Below are positions 45,836-56,009 of a DNA stretch of 64,000 bases, in pieces. The translations under genes and the position numbers were made by a program. The notes under the pieces were generated by a model. That model was not told where the DNA came from. It ran no database searches and saw only the letters and a list, made by a program, of their open reading frames with translations. Source of the stretch: Flavobacteriaceae bacterium (GTDB taxonomy: Bacteria; Bacteroidota; Bacteroidia; Flavobacteriales; Flavobacteriaceae); contig JAFMCA010000004.1 in assembly GCA_017858055.1 (NCBI GenBank), forward strand, positions 34,877-98,876. The letters run 5' to 3'. How positions within the stretch are numbered: position 1 is the first letter of the stretch; every line of letters starts with the position of its first letter.

Positions 45836-47377
45836 TTAAAGTTTTTTTAGCAAAGTCGTAATGGAAACTTGATCTTGTATAGTGGTTTTCAGATCGGCTA
45901 TTGCAATCCGAATTTGCTCCATAGAATCCCTTTCTCTGAGGGTCACGGTTTGATCCTCTAGGCTTTGATGATCTACGGTAATACAAAATGGAGTCCCTAG
46001 TGCATCTTGTCGTCGATACCGTCTTCCCACTGCATCTTTTTCATCGTATACCGTTTGCAAATCCCATTTGAGCTCTTCAACTATAGTTCTTGCAAGTTCA
46101 GGAAGACCGTCTTTTTTAACTAAAGGTAAAACAGCTGCTTTATTAGGTGCTAAAGCAAAAGGAAATTTTAAGACCGTTCTTGAGGTTCCCCCTTCCAATT
46201 CCTCCTCCACTAGGGAATTTGAAAAAACGGCTAAAAACATTCTGTCCAAACCAATGGATGTTTCTACTACATAGGGAGTATAGTTTTCGTTTCGTTCTGG
46301 ATCAAAATACTGTAATTTTTTGCCCGTGTACTTTTCGTGGCTCGATAGGTCAAAATCGGTACGGGAGTGAATTCCCTCCAATTCTTTAAACCCAAACGGG
46401 AAACGGAATTCGATGTCAGAAGCTGCATCAGCGTAATGGGCAAGTTTTTCATGATCATGAAAACGGTAATTTTCTTTCCCCATTCCAAGTGCTAAATGCC
46501 ATTTGAGTCGATCTTCTTTCCAGCGCTCATACCATTCTTTTTGGGTTCCTGGAGGAATAAAAAATTGCATCTCCATTTGTTCAAACTCACGCATTCTAAA
46601 AATGAATTGTCTGGCAACGATTTCATTTCGGAAGGCCTTTCCTGTCTGAGCAATTCCAAAGGGTAATTTCATTCTCCCTGTTTTTTGAACATTGAGGAAG
46701 TTTACAAAAATTCCTTGTGCCGTTTCAGGTCGTAAATACAAATCCATTGCAGTATCTGCTGAAGCACCTAGTTTTGTTCCAAACATTAAGTTAAATTGCT
46801 TCACATCCGTCCAGTCTCTAGACCCCGTTTCAGGACAGCTGATTTCTAATTCTTCGATCAAGGCGCGAACATCTGCCAAATCTTCTTTTTCTAAAGATTG
46901 TCCTAACCGTTTTAAAATGGAAGCTGCTTTTTCTTGATTGGCAAGAACCCGGGGGTTCGTCGCTCGAAATTGAGCTTCATCAAAGTCCGCTCCAAAGCGT
47001 TTGGAAGCCTTTTCAATTTCTTTTTCAATTTTGCCTTCAATTTTCGCAACGTATTCCTCGACCAAAACGTCAGCACGATATCGCTTTTTAGAAACTTTAT
47101 TGTCAATTAAAGGATCGTTAAATGCATCTACATGACCTGAGGCTTTCCATGTGGTGGGGTGCATAAATATTGCGGCATCGATCCCTACAATATTTTCATG
47201 AAGCTGAACCATAGATTTCCACCAGTATTCACGAATGTTATTTTTTAAAGCGGCTCCATTTTGGGCATAATCATATACGGCACTTAGACCATCGTATATT
47301 TCACTTGAAGGAAAGACAAAACCATACTCCTTGGCATGGGATATCACTTTTTTGAATTGATCAGTTTGTTGCGTCAT
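45836..47377 (-). CDS. glyS: Glycyl-tRNA synthetase (class II, alpha2 type)
   Basis: 513 residues, charges tRNA(Gly). Class II motifs: FMHPTTWKASGHVDAFNDP (N-terminal), TAQGIFVNFLNV, and RNEIVARQFIFRMREFEQME (motif 2), then ETSIGLDRMFLAVFSN (motif 3). The C-terminal anticodon-binding domain spans about residues 395-510 (PFALAPNKAAVLPLVKKDG). Homodimeric form, as expected in Bacteroidetes, so no separate alpha/beta subunits. Divergent from the ComF gene. Confidence 0.97.
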   Translation of the reverse strand: MTQQTDQFKKVISHAKEYGFVFPSSEIYDGLSAVYDYAQNGAALKNNIREYWWKSMVQLHENIVGIDAAIFMHPTTWKASGHVDAFNDPLIDNKVSKKRYRADVLVEEYVAKIEGKIEKEIEKASKRFGADFDEAQFRATNPRVLANQEKAASILKRLGQSLEKEDLADVRALIEELEISCPETGSRDWTDVKQFNLMFGTKLGASADTAMDLYLRPETAQGIFVNFLNVQKTGRMKLPFGIAQTGKAFRNEIVARQFIFRMREFEQMEMQFFIPPGTQKEWYERWKEDRLKWHLALGMGKENYRFHDHEKLAHYADAASDIEFRFPFGFKELEGIHSRTDFDLSSHEKYTGKKLQYFDPERNENYTPYVVETSIGLDRMFLAVFSNSLVEEELEGGTSRTVLKFPFALAPNKAAVLPLVKKDGLPELARTIVEELKWDLQTVYDEKDAVGRRYRRQDALGTPFCITVDHQSLEDQTVTLRERDSMEQIRIAIADLKTTIQDQVSITTLLKKL

Positions 47378-47429
47378 GGCGCAAAAATAATTCTTTTTGT
47401 TATTTTTAAGGGGCTCTTGATCTTAATCT

Positions 47430-48131
47430 ATGAAAAAAAAAGCCTTTGCTGTTCTTCAAACTTTGGTAGATTTCATTTTCCCAAGAAATTGTCTCGGCTG
47501 TGAGAGTTTTTTAAAGTTTTACGAAAAACATCTCTGTATAAGTTGTCAGATTAAAATGCCTCTGACCTCTTTTCACCTAATTCGAGAAAATCCTTTGTAT
47601 GAAAAAATAAATGTTCAGTTTGAATCCACTGCAGTGACTTCCTTGTTTTTTTTCCAAAAAGAGGGCGCTATAGCGCATATGATTCATCTATTCAAGTACA
47701 AAGGCGAACGTAAAATTGGTGTTTTTTTAGGTGAATGGCTAGCGAATACCCTTCAAGAAAGTGCTTTTTTCAAAGATATTGATGGAATTGTTCCTGTTCC
47801 TTTACACCCTAAAAAACAAAAAAAACGAGGATACAATCAGGCTGAAATTGTAGGAGCAACGCTTTCCAAAAAAATGGGGGTTCCTTTATATACGGAGGTT
47901 TTAGAAAGAATAAAAAACACAACTGCTTTGGCTCTTTTAGGAGAATCTGCAAGAAAGAATGAGGTAACAAACGCATTCATCCAACAACAACCTTTCCCAA
48001 CTGCTCCACAACACGTATTACTAATTGATGATGTCCTAACAACAGGAGCTACTCTGGCAGCTTGTGCCTCCGTTCTATTGAAGAATAGTGGGCTAAAAAT
48101 AAGCATCGCTGTACTTGCTTGTAGGTTGTGA
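47430..48131 (+). CDS. ComF family phosphoribosyltransferase-like protein
   Basis: 233 residues. An N-terminal zinc ribbon (C21, C24, C36, C39 in CLGC and CISC) is joined to a type I phosphoribosyltransferase domain with the PRPP loop VLLIDDVLTTGATLAAC near residue 195 and the GYNQAEIVGATLS segment. ComF proteins take part in DNA uptake in naturally competent bacteria and in other DNA processing. No other competence gene is nearby. Its end lies 38 bp before the preferred start of the next gene. Confidence 0.9.
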   Translation: MKKKAFAVLQTLVDFIFPRNCLGCESFLKFYEKHLCISCQIKMPLTSFHLIRENPLYEKINVQFESTAVTSLFFFQKEGAIAHMIHLFKYKGERKIGVFLGEWLANTLQESAFFKDIDGIVPVPLHPKKQKKRGYNQAEIVGATLSKKMGVPLYTEVLERIKNTTALALLGESARKNEVTNAFIQQQPFPTAPQHVLLIDDVLTTGATLAACASVLLKNSGLKISIAVLACRL

Positions 48132-48169
48132 GTAGAATAATGCTTTATTTTGTGGTGATTAATTTAAGA

Positions 48170-49846
48170 ATGAGATTCAGTTTATATATTCTCCTTTTGG
48201 GTGGGCTATTGTTGTCTACCGTTCAATGTGCTAAACGAGCCTCTCCAACTGGAGGACCCAGAGATTCTATTCCTCCCCTTCTAATTAATGCTTCTCCAAA
48301 ATTGAATACCGTCTTTTTTGATAAAGATGAAATCAATTTAACCTTTAACGAATATGTGACACTTAAAGACATCAGCAAACAGTTGATCATCTCTCCACCA
48401 CTAAATTCCTCGCAATACAAAATCTATCCCGTCACAGGAGCAGCTAAAAAAGTTACGGTCAAATTACTCGATACCCTACTAGACAATACTACCTATACGT
48501 TCAATTTCGGGGAGGGGATCATCGATTTTAACGAATCCAATCCCATTTCCTATTTGACCTATACCCTTTCTACAGGGGCAACGATTGACTCGCTCTACAT
48601 TAAAGGAAGGATTACAGATGCTTTTGAGCGAGAAACCGATCGGTTTATCTCGCTACAATTGTATCCTGTGGACAGCACCTTTACGGATTCGGTGATCTAC
48701 ACCAAAAAACCCCTGTATGTGACCAGCACGTTGGACACTACCATTTATCGTTTTCAAAATCTTCGAGCGGGAAAGTACGCTCTTGTCGCTCTGAAAGATC
48801 AAGCTGGCAATTACTATTTTGATCAAAATGCCGATAAAATTGGATTTGTAGATACTCTGATTGAACTTCCTCAAGACTCGATCATTGATCTGAGACTATT
48901 TAAAGAACGGACCAATTTCTTTTGGGACAAACCCTACTTCATAAACGACCACCATATTGCGCTTGCCTATTATGGTGACCGAAAGGAAGAACCTTTTAAG
49001 ATGGTCAGTGAGGTCCCCGATAGCTTTGAATATCTGGTAACACAAAGCAGAAAAACAGACACTTTAAATTACTGGTTTAAAGGCGCAGAATTGGATTCCC
49101 TCCAGTTTGAATTAAAAATTAAAGACTCATTACAAATACGAACCGTTTATTTTAAAAATCCCGTAGCGGATTCCTTAGTGATTAACAAATTTACACAAGG
49201 GTCCTTGAGACTAAAGAGTAAATTCGAGATTGAAAGCAACTTACCGATTACGCAAATCAATTCGGAGCAGCTGGTGGTTACCAATGTGGATACCCTACAA
49301 ATTCCAGCTAAATTAGAAATTCAAGAAAATTACGATCGAATTTTTGTGGATTTTGAAATCCTCCCGAACGACCGATATGAAATAAAACTCTTGCCCAATG
49401 CCCTTGTCGATTTTTGGGGGAATACTAACGATACCCTTGTTTACAAAACCTCAACCAAAAAAATTGAAGACTATGGCAATATCTATTTACGTGTACAACA
49501 TCAAAGTTCTGTGCCTTTTATCATTGAACTTTTAAATAATGATAAGGTAGTTCGTCGCTACACTAAACCTGTAGATGGAAATGCATACACTTTTGAATTA
49601 CTTGATGCGGGTAAATACCGTGTCCGTTTAATTGAAGATGCGAACGAAAACGAGCAATGGGATACTGGAAATTATTTACAAAAAATCCAACCTGAAAAAG
49701 TCATCTATTTTTGGAAGGAAATTGATTTAAGAGCAAATTGGGATATGAATGAAACTTTTAATACAAGTCAAAATTATCCCGATCTTCCAGAAAGCGCAAC
49801 CGCTTCCGGTGTTCTTGAAGCTCCAGATAATCCAACTCAGCCGTAA
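48170..49846 (+). CDS. Large lipoprotein with N-terminal Ig-like (SbsA-type) domain
   Basis: 558 residues from ATG 48170, where a signal peptide and lipobox-like STVQC (C20) fit. The in-frame ATG/GTG codons upstream (from 48128) would add a non-signal leader. The first domain (FFDKDEINLTFNEYVTLKD, LIISPPLNSSQYKI; residues about 25-130) is the Ig-like domain of Bacteroidetes surface lipoproteins with PTGGPRD just after the Cys. The remaining length is beta-rich, with a C-terminal domain resembling prealbumin-like repeats (LDAGKYRVRLIEDANENEQWD). Function unknown. The last 89 bases overlap the convergent nitrilase-family gene. Confidence 0.82.
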   Translation: MRFSLYILLLGGLLLSTVQCAKRASPTGGPRDSIPPLLINASPKLNTVFFDKDEINLTFNEYVTLKDISKQLIISPPLNSSQYKIYPVTGAAKKVTVKLLDTLLDNTTYTFNFGEGIIDFNESNPISYLTYTLSTGATIDSLYIKGRITDAFERETDRFISLQLYPVDSTFTDSVIYTKKPLYVTSTLDTTIYRFQNLRAGKYALVALKDQAGNYYFDQNADKIGFVDTLIELPQDSIIDLRLFKERTNFFWDKPYFINDHHIALAYYGDRKEEPFKMVSEVPDSFEYLVTQSRKTDTLNYWFKGAELDSLQFELKIKDSLQIRTVYFKNPVADSLVINKFTQGSLRLKSKFEIESNLPITQINSEQLVVTNVDTLQIPAKLEIQENYDRIFVDFEILPNDRYEIKLLPNALVDFWGNTNDTLVYKTSTKKIEDYGNIYLRVQHQSSVPFIIELLNNDKVVRRYTKPVDGNAYTFELLDAGKYRVRLIEDANENEQWDTGNYLQKIQPEKVIYFWKEIDLRANWDMNETFNTSQNYPDLPESATASGVLEAPDNPTQP

Positions 49847-50537
49847 TCAAACTTTCTACGCCAGAGCGCTTTCCTGAAATAATTTGTCCAAGTGCATCGT
49901 AAACGGCAGTATGTCCGGGATAATCATTGTCTTTTTCATCAAGGCCTATTCTGTTTACCCCAGCGACATAAGCCATGTTTTCGATTGCCCTTGCTTGTAG
50001 TAAAGTATCCCAGGCATGTATTCTCGGTTTAGGCCAATTCGCAACAAAAAGCAGAAGGTCGTAATCCTGCGTATTTCGCGACCAAACAGGAAACCGCAAA
50101 TCGTAGCAGATGCGTAAACATATTTTCCAACCGAGGTATTCAAATATCCCCTCCTTACTTCCCGATTTATAAAGAAGGTGTTCCCCGGCAAGGGTGAAAG
50201 TATGTCGCTTATCATAGTACATGACCTCTTCAGAAGGAGTGACTAAAACAAAACGATTGTAATATTGATCCCCTTCTTGGATGACCAAACTCCCTCCTAG
50301 AGCTGAATTCATTTTAATTGCCCAAGATTGCATCCACTGCATTGTAGAGCCTCCCATTGGTTCCGCCACAGCCTTGGGGTTCATAGTATAACCCGACGTA
50401 AACATTTCAGGTAATACAACAAGATCCGTATTGGAATTGACTTTTTTAAGGTGCTGATCTATATGTGCCCTATTTTTTATTGGGGCTTCCCAAAAAAGAG
50501 GAATTTGTAAAGCTGTGAGATGCAGTTTTGATTTCAT
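49758..50537 (-). CDS. Nitrilase-family amidase (omega-amidase/YafV-like)
   Basis: 259 residues. The catalytic triad is E44 (LPEMFTSGY), K110 (YYDKRHTF) and C144 (RICYDLRFPVW). The family converts omega-amides such as 2-oxoglutaramate or 2-oxosuccinamate, part of methionine-salvage metabolite repair. Its C-terminus (LRFLEDRDNFDL) is family-like, so the 89-bp overlap with the convergent lipoprotein gene is real coding sequence on both strands. ATG start. Confidence 0.9.
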   Translation of the reverse strand: MKSKLHLTALQIPLFWEAPIKNRAHIDQHLKKVNSNTDLVVLPEMFTSGYTMNPKAVAEPMGGSTMQWMQSWAIKMNSALGGSLVIQEGDQYYNRFVLVTPSEEVMYYDKRHTFTLAGEHLLYKSGSKEGIFEYLGWKICLRICYDLRFPVWSRNTQDYDLLLFVANWPKPRIHAWDTLLQARAIENMAYVAGVNRIGLDEKDNDYPGHTAVYDALGQIISGKRSGVESLITAELDYLELQEHRKRLRFLEDRDNFDLY

Positions 50538-50681
50538 TTGGAATTTTCAGCGCTCTTAATTGACTAGCCCTAAATTTAGCTTTTTAAAATTTATTCCTAT
50601 TTCGTCCCAAGAATTTTTTTTTGTTCTTTATCCTTCTCATCTTCGCCTATTCTTAATAAGAAATCATTTTAATTACACAGG

Positions 50682-51344
50682 ATGAATACACCAAAAGCAC
50701 TGATTTTTGATATGGACGGTACCCTAGTTGATAATATGGCGTATCACAAACAATCCTGGATTTCATTTTTTGAATTTCACAATTTGGATATGGATTACGA
50801 AACCTTTGATACCAAATTTCACAAAGGATCTTTGGTAGAAATTATGGCGCGACTTTTTCCTGAAATTAGGAATCCAAAGGAACTCTTTCAAATTGGGAGC
50901 TATAAAGAAGCAAAATATAGAGAACTTTACCGTCCTCATGTAAAAGCGATTGAGGGTTTACATCCTTTTTTAACTGCTTTATCCAAAAACAACTACCCTT
51001 TAGGTATAGCGACCATGGGCGATCAGCACAATATCGATTTTATTTTTGAAGCCCTCAATCTTGATCCTTTTTTTCATTCTACCACCGGAGGGCATGAGGT
51101 CACTCATGGAAAACCCCATCCAGAGATTTTTTTAACCGCCGCAAAAAAACTAAACACAGACCCAGCGGATTGTTTGGCTTTTGAAGATACCCGTTCAGGG
51201 ATTACAGCAGCAAAGGCGGCGGGTATGGAGGTGATCGGTGTGAGTACGATGTTTGATAAAAAGACCTTATTAGAATTGGGTTGCGTGAAGGCAATTGATG
51301 ACTTTACCGAATTAAAATCGGTGCTTTCTACTTGGGAGGTCTAA
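50682..51344 (+). CDS. HAD family phosphatase (beta-phosphoglucomutase-like)
   Basis: 220 residues of subfamily I HAD hydrolases. The catalytic D10 and D12 are in FDMDGTLVD, motif II Thr in ATMGDQ, motif III Lys in HGKPHPEIF and motif IV acidic residues in FEDTRSG. A helical cap lies at about residues 18-90. Members act as sugar-phosphate phosphatases or mutases; substrate is not evident. It is monocistronic between a 144-bp and a 109-bp gap. Confidence 0.92.
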   Translation: MNTPKALIFDMDGTLVDNMAYHKQSWISFFEFHNLDMDYETFDTKFHKGSLVEIMARLFPEIRNPKELFQIGSYKEAKYRELYRPHVKAIEGLHPFLTALSKNNYPLGIATMGDQHNIDFIFEALNLDPFFHSTTGGHEVTHGKPHPEIFLTAAKKLNTDPADCLAFEDTRSGITAAKAAGMEVIGVSTMFDKKTLLELGCVKAIDDFTELKSVLSTWEV

Positions 51345-51448
51345 AGCCCTCCCTTTCCAACTCATTAATTAAAATTTACTCTTTATCGAGAAATCTGATT
51401 AAAAATCTAAATTTTAAATAAATCTAAACCTTGAGATTAATTTTTATT

Positions 51449-51456
51449 TATATTTG
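51449..51456 (+). promoter_or_regulatory. Candidate -7 box TATATTTG of the small lipoprotein gene
   Basis: A good TAnnTTTG match, but it overlaps the TTG that would be the start codon of the small lipoprotein (51454). If functional, the coding start must lie further down. The nearest TTG upstream (51431) is only 15 bases away, shorter than usual. Confidence 0.35.
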
Positions 51457-51714
51457 GAAGTAACCTCGAAATTTAACCCCATAAAAAAATCAAATCAATT
51501 TATAGCTGTATTACTTCTAACCGTATTCTTTTCCAGTTGTGCTACTGTTTTGGGTGGTCCTATCACAGCTCATCAAAAAACAAAACCTCTTCCAGGTGAG
51601 CAAGAACGAGATGTTCGAATCGTAGCCTTAGTGGCAGATATCATACTCTTCTGGCCAAGTGCTGTAGTTGATTTTGCAACTGGAGCCATTTATAAACCCA
51701 AACAAGCTAAATAA
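51454..51714 (+). CDS. Small lipoprotein of unknown function
   Basis: 86 residues from TTG at 51454, with a hydrophobic signal and lipobox-like FFSSC (C29), then a 57-residue mature part including VADIILFWPSAVVDFATGAIYKP. The family is not named here; similar small lipoproteins with a FWP...VDFATGAIY stretch are common in Bacteroidetes. The start is uncertain: with TTG the positively charged n-region is preceded by nine extra residues. The codon just before KKSNQF is ATA at 51481, which would give a normal signal peptide if it initiates. Protein class is confident, start is not. Confidence 0.65.
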   Translation: MEVTSKFNPIKKSNQFIAVLLLTVFFSSCATVLGGPITAHQKTKPLPGEQERDVRIVALVADIILFWPSAVVDFATGAIYKPKQAK

Positions 51715-51849
51715 TAGTTTAAATACTAGACTTCAAGCTTAATTTTTAAGATGAGTTTCACCCCAATAAAACTCGTTTTAAACTGGTCTGAATTTGTCAA
51801 AAAGAGACCTTAAATCTGAGTAGACAGCAACCTACTATTCTTATGCCCC

Positions 51850-52470
51850 ATGTCCCTCAAATCCATTCTATCCCTTCTTTGCTATTTCCCTATCCTAGTA
51901 TTTTCACAAAATATTCAGATAGGAATTAAAGGAGGCCTAAACCTATCCCATGACAAATTTGAAACCTTTTCAGAAGGTATTCCCATTCCTATGGTCACAG
52001 AAATTGAACCCTCTTATCATGTAGGAGCCTTGTTCGAATTTTATAAAGAAGATCAAAAAGTTCGGTTTCAAATGGAAGTAATGTATACAGGCAATGGAAC
52101 TAATGTTCGGGAAAGTGATTTAACTCCAGAAATTGCGATTAAAGTAAATCAAATTGCGGTGCCTTTACTTGCTAAGCTTGAGGCTACAGAGGATTGGAGT
52201 TTAACTACAGGAACCTATTTTGGTTACCTCATCAACGCTATTGAAAAGAATCGTTTTGGAGAGCGTGTGGATTCTAAAACGAATTTTCAGTTCTTCGACT
52301 TTGGTTTATTGATCGGTTTTGAACTCAGAGTGAATACCCATTTAGCTTTCGATTTAAGGTACAATTACGGACTGCTTAATTTTAATAATTCCATACTTTT
52401 TGCAGAACTTGAAACCGAACGAATTTATAAAAACAGGACCGTGAATTACGGTGTTGTGTATAAATTTTAA
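51850..52470 (+). CDS. Outer-membrane beta-barrel protein (PorT/OmpW-like)
   Basis: 206 residues with a signal peptide (residues 1-19, ending VFSQ). A barrel with strands such as IQIGIKGGLNLSHDKF, YHVGALFEFY, RFQMEVMYTGNG and a final VNYGVVYKF follows. The IGIKGGLNLS strand is the usual opening of the Bacteroidetes outer-membrane beta-barrel family. Function unknown. A 135-bp gap separates it from the small lipoprotein gene; convergent with sdhB (17 bp). Confidence 0.82.
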   Translation: MSLKSILSLLCYFPILVFSQNIQIGIKGGLNLSHDKFETFSEGIPIPMVTEIEPSYHVGALFEFYKEDQKVRFQMEVMYTGNGTNVRESDLTPEIAIKVNQIAVPLLAKLEATEDWSLTTGTYFGYLINAIEKNRFGERVDSKTNFQFFDFGLLIGFELRVNTHLAFDLRYNYGLLNFNNSILFAELETERIYKNRTVNYGVVYKF

Positions 52471-52487
52471 ACGATATGCTTTTGCGT

Positions 52488-53237
52488 TTACCCTTTAAGA
52501 CTTGCGTATAAGTATTCGCGATTCATCCGTGCAATGTTTTCAAGTGAAATTCCTTTTGGACATTCAACTTCGCAAGCTCCCGTATTGGTACAGTTTCCAA
52601 ATCCCTCCATATCCATTTGATGAACCATGTTTAACACGCGGTCAGTAGCTTCTACTTTTCCTTGAGGAAGGAGCGCATATTGAGACACCTTGGCCGAAAC
52701 AAACAACATGGCTGAAGCGTTTTTACAAGTAGCAACGCAGGCGCCACATCCTATGCAAGCAGCAGCGTCAAATGCCTTATCTGCATCGTGTTTATCGATA
52801 GGAATTGCATTCGCATCTTGAGTATTTCCAGAAGTGTTTACACTCACAAAACCTCCAGCTTGCTGAATTCGATCAAAAGATGAGCGATCAACGGTTAGGT
52901 CTTTGATCACCGGAAATGCTTTGGCTCTAAACGGTTCGATCGTAATGGTATCCCCGTCCTTAAACTTTCGCATGTGCAATTGACAGGTGGTTACCAAACG
53001 ATCGGGTCCATGAGCTTCACCATTAATAAACATGGAACACATTCCACAAATTCCTTCACGACAATCATGATCAAATGCAACGGGATCAATTCCTTTTTCA
53101 ATTAATTGCTCATTTAAAACATCCATCATTTCTAAAAATGACATGTCGGGGGAGACCTCTTTCATTTGGTAGGTTTCCATTTTCCCTTTTGCATCGGCGT
53201 TAGCTTGACGCCAAACTTTGAGTGTTAAATTCATCAT
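52488..53237 (-). CDS. sdhB: Succinate dehydrogenase/fumarate reductase iron-sulfur subunit
   Basis: 249 residues, carries electrons from SdhA to the membrane heme/quinone site. [2Fe-2S] ligands are in CREGICGMC plus VTTCQLH, [4Fe-4S] in [11 protein letters not shown], and [3Fe-4S] in [14 protein letters not shown]. Last gene of the leftward operon, 1 bp after sdhA. Start ATG 53237 or the adjacent ATG at 53234. Confidence 0.96.
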   Translation of the reverse strand: MMNLTLKVWRQANADAKGKMETYQMKEVSPDMSFLEMMDVLNEQLIEKGIDPVAFDHDCREGICGMCSMFINGEAHGPDRLVTTCQLHMRKFKDGDTITIEPFRAKAFPVIKDLTVDRSSFDRIQQAGGFVSVNTSGNTQDANAIPIDKHDADKAFDAAACIGCGACVATCKNASAMLFVSAKVSQYALLPQGKVEATDRVLNMVHQMDMEGFGNCTNTGACEVECPKGISLENIARMNREYLYASLKG

Positions 53238-53238
53238 C

Positions 53239-55239
53239 CTATTTATACGATCTGGTTTTTACTTCTATTTCTTCGTAATTTAATTGCTCTTTGTGCAATT
53301 GCGCTTTGGCTGGTTCTCCTTTGTATTCCCAAGCAGAAACAAACGTAAAGTTTTTATCATCTCGCAAAGCTTCTCCCTCTGGAGTTTGTGACTCTTCTCT
53401 AAAATGTCCTCCACAAGATTCATTGCGCTCCAAGGCATCTTTAGCAAACAATTCGCCTAATTCTAGAAAATCAGCAACTCGAGCAGCTTTAGCCAATTCT
53501 GGATTGAACTCTGAAGTGGTTCCAGGTACTTTTACATTTTTATAGAAATCTTCACGTAACGCTTTGATCTCTGAAATGGCTTCATTCAGTCCCTTTGTAT
53601 TTCGAGACATCCCGCATTTGACCCACATGATTTTACCTAATTTTTTATGATAATAGTCGACCGTATGAGTCCCGTTATTACTTACAAATGCATCTAGCTG
53701 GGCTTTAACCGCGGCCTCTGCAGTTTCAAATTCAGGAAGGTTGGTGTCTATTTTACCCGTACGGATATCATCAGCGAGATAGTCTCCAATGGTGTACGGC
53801 AAAACAAAATAACCATCTGCCAATCCTTGCATTAATGCAGAAGCGCCGAGTCGATTGGCTCCATGATCAGAAAAATTCGCTTCTCCTATGGCATAACAAC
53901 CCGGAATAGAAGTCATCAAATTGTAATCCACCCATACACCACCCATGGTATAATGGACTGCAGGATAAATCATCATCGGTGTTTCGTAAGGATTTTGATC
54001 TACAATTTTTTCATACATCTGGAACAAATTCCCGTATTTGGCTCGAATCACCTCCTGACCTAATTTTTTGACCAGAGCAGCATCATTTTCATCCAGTCCT
54101 TTGACATGGGCTTGTTCTTTTCCGTAGCGCTGTATAGAGGCTGCAAAATCAAGATAAACTGCCTCCCCCGTCTTGTTCACACCATAGCCTTCGTCACAAC
54201 GCTCTTTTGCTGCTCGTGAGGCAACGTCACGAGGTACGAGATTTCCGAAAGCCGGATAGCGTCTTTCTAAATAATAATCTCGATTTTCCTCTGCTATTTC
54301 AGTTGGCTTTAGTTTACCTTCTCGAATCGCTTTGACATCCTCTAAATTTTTTGGTACCCAAATTCTACCGTCGTTCCGAAGTGATTCGGACATCAAAGTT
54401 AATTTGGATTGATGCTCACCGGACACAGGAATACAGGTTGGGTGAATTTGTGTAAAACATGGGTTTGCGAAATACGCACCCTTTTTATGAATCTTCCATG
54501 CGGCAGAAACATTACTCCCCATGGCGTTTGTCGATAAGAAGAAAACGTTTCCATACCCTCCTGAGGCAATTACAACTGCATGGGCACTATGACGTTCAAG
54601 TTTTCCGTTGACAAGATTTCGAGCAATAATTCCTCTGGCTTTACCTTCTACAACAACCAAATCCATCATTTCATGGCGGTTGTACATTTTTATTTTACCT
54701 CTTCCTATCTGGCGATTCATCGCAGAATAAGCCCCCAGCAGTAACTGTTGTCCCGTTTGCCCTTTAGCATAAAAAGTCCGTGATACCAATACCCCTCCAA
54801 AAGAACGGTTGTCTAACAGTCCCCCATAATCCCGAGCAAATGGAACTCCTTGAGCTACACACTGGTCGATAATATTGGTAGAGACCTCAGCTAAACGGTG
54901 GACGTTGGCTTCACGAGATCGGTAATCCCCTCCTTTAATGGTATCATAAAAAAGGCGATGGGTGGAATCCCCATCCCCTTGATAATTTTTTGCTGCATTG
55001 ATTCCTCCTTGGGCTGCAATGGAGTGCGCACGACGTGGAGAATCTTGAAAACAAAATGTTTTAACATTATAGCCCAACTCTGCTAATGTGGCGGAGGCAG
55101 AAGCTCCCGCCAAACCAGTCCCTACGACGATTACATCAATAAGTCTTTTGTTTGCTGGGCTTACTAGATTGATATTGCTTTTGTGTTTTGTCCACTTATC
55201 GGCTAGAGGACCTTTGGGTATTTTAGAATCTAGTGCCAT
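53239..55239 (-). CDS. sdhA: Succinate dehydrogenase flavoprotein subunit
   Basis: 666 residues. Oxidises succinate to fumarate with covalent FAD. The FAD-binding start is [17 protein letters not shown], the FAD-linked His is in [11 protein letters not shown], and the active-site region includes [11 protein letters not shown] and [17 protein letters not shown]. The length and sequence match the Bacteroidetes/epsilon type, longer than E. coli SdhA. It lies 1 bp after sdhC and 1 bp before sdhB. Confidence 0.96.
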   Translation of the reverse strand: MALDSKIPKGPLADKWTKHKSNINLVSPANKRLIDVIVVGTGLAGASASATLAELGYNVKTFCFQDSPRRAHSIAAQGGINAAKNYQGDGDSTHRLFYDTIKGGDYRSREANVHRLAEVSTNIIDQCVAQGVPFARDYGGLLDNRSFGGVLVSRTFYAKGQTGQQLLLGAYSAMNRQIGRGKIKMYNRHEMMDLVVVEGKARGIIARNLVNGKLERHSAHAVVIASGGYGNVFFLSTNAMGSNVSAAWKIHKKGAYFANPCFTQIHPTCIPVSGEHQSKLTLMSESLRNDGRIWVPKNLEDVKAIREGKLKPTEIAEENRDYYLERRYPAFGNLVPRDVASRAAKERCDEGYGVNKTGEAVYLDFAASIQRYGKEQAHVKGLDENDAALVKKLGQEVIRAKYGNLFQMYEKIVDQNPYETPMMIYPAVHYTMGGVWVDYNLMTSIPGCYAIGEANFSDHGANRLGASALMQGLADGYFVLPYTIGDYLADDIRTGKIDTNLPEFETAEAAVKAQLDAFVSNNGTHTVDYYHKKLGKIMWVKCGMSRNTKGLNEAISEIKALREDFYKNVKVPGTTSEFNPELAKAARVADFLELGELFAKDALERNESCGGHFREESQTPEGEALRDDKNFTFVSAWEYKGEPAKAQLHKEQLNYEEIEVKTRSYK

Positions 55240-55240
55240 A

Positions 55241-55900
55241 TCAAAATGCGGTTAAATGATGAAATAATGCGATAACAGCAAATCCTACAGGTACTACGAT
55301 AGCAAATGCTGCAGTGATGGATTTGATCGCTTTAGAATATTTATTGTTTAATCCCATACTCTGAAAGGAGGAAGCAAAGCCATGGTATAAGTGAAGTGCA
55401 AGGAAAAGGAAGGAGAATACATAGATCCCAACACGAACAGGACTTTCAAATTTGTGGATCATTTCTTCAAAATATCGGTCTGGGTTTAGAGGCATTACCT
55501 CCACATATTTGTAATTCATCTCGGGGAACCAAAAGTCATAAAAATGAAGGCCCAAAAAAAGTAAAATAACGATCCCTGATACAATCATATTTCGAGAAAC
55601 CCAAGGGGCATTTGCACTCCCTTTGTAGCTTTTGTATTTAATTGATCTGGATTTTGAATTTTGTAATTCCAAAACAAAGCCCATGGTAAAGTGAAAGAGT
55701 ACTCCGAAAATCAATATCGGCTGAAGTATCATTTGCACCAGCGCATTGTTCCCCATAAAATGAGAAATTTCATTAAAAAGGGACTCGCTAAAAACAGAAG
55801 TCATGTTAATGACGAAATGTTGAGTCAGGAAAACAACCAAAAAAAGTCCAGAAAGTGCCATGGCAAGTTTCTTTCCAATTGAAGAGGCTATTAAAGTCAT
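55241..55900 (-). CDS. sdhC: Succinate dehydrogenase cytochrome b subunit
   Basis: 219-residue membrane anchor with five hydrophobic helices and the heme-ligand histidines of the single-subunit (type B, di-heme) anchor: [35 protein letters not shown] and ALFHHL. It accepts electrons from SdhB and reduces menaquinone. No SdhD is needed in this type. First gene of the operon, 20 bp after a well-matched promoter. Confidence 0.94.
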   Translation of the reverse strand: MTLIASSIGKKLAMALSGLFLVVFLTQHFVINMTSVFSESLFNEISHFMGNNALVQMILQPILIFGVLFHFTMGFVLELQNSKSRSIKYKSYKGSANAPWVSRNMIVSGIVILLFLGLHFYDFWFPEMNYKYVEVMPLNPDRYFEEMIHKFESPVRVGIYVFSFLFLALHLYHGFASSFQSMGLNNKYSKAIKSITAAFAIVVPVGFAVIALFHHLTAF

Positions 55901-55919
55901 AAGTTTTCAATTTGTCAAA

Positions 55920-55950
55920 CAAAATTAAGGCATATACGTTGACTAGCAAA
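55920..55950 (-). promoter_or_regulatory. Bacteroidetes-type promoter of sdhCAB
   Basis: On the minus strand, TTTG (55950-55947) and TAATTTTG (55927-55920) are separated by exactly 19 bases, matching the -33/-7 consensus. The -7 box ends 19 bases before the sdhC ATG. Confidence 0.78.
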
Positions 55951-56009
55951 CTCCTTTTGGGTATTTTTCTGAAAAGAACTCCAAAGGGAAACTTTGTTTA
56001 AACTTTAGC

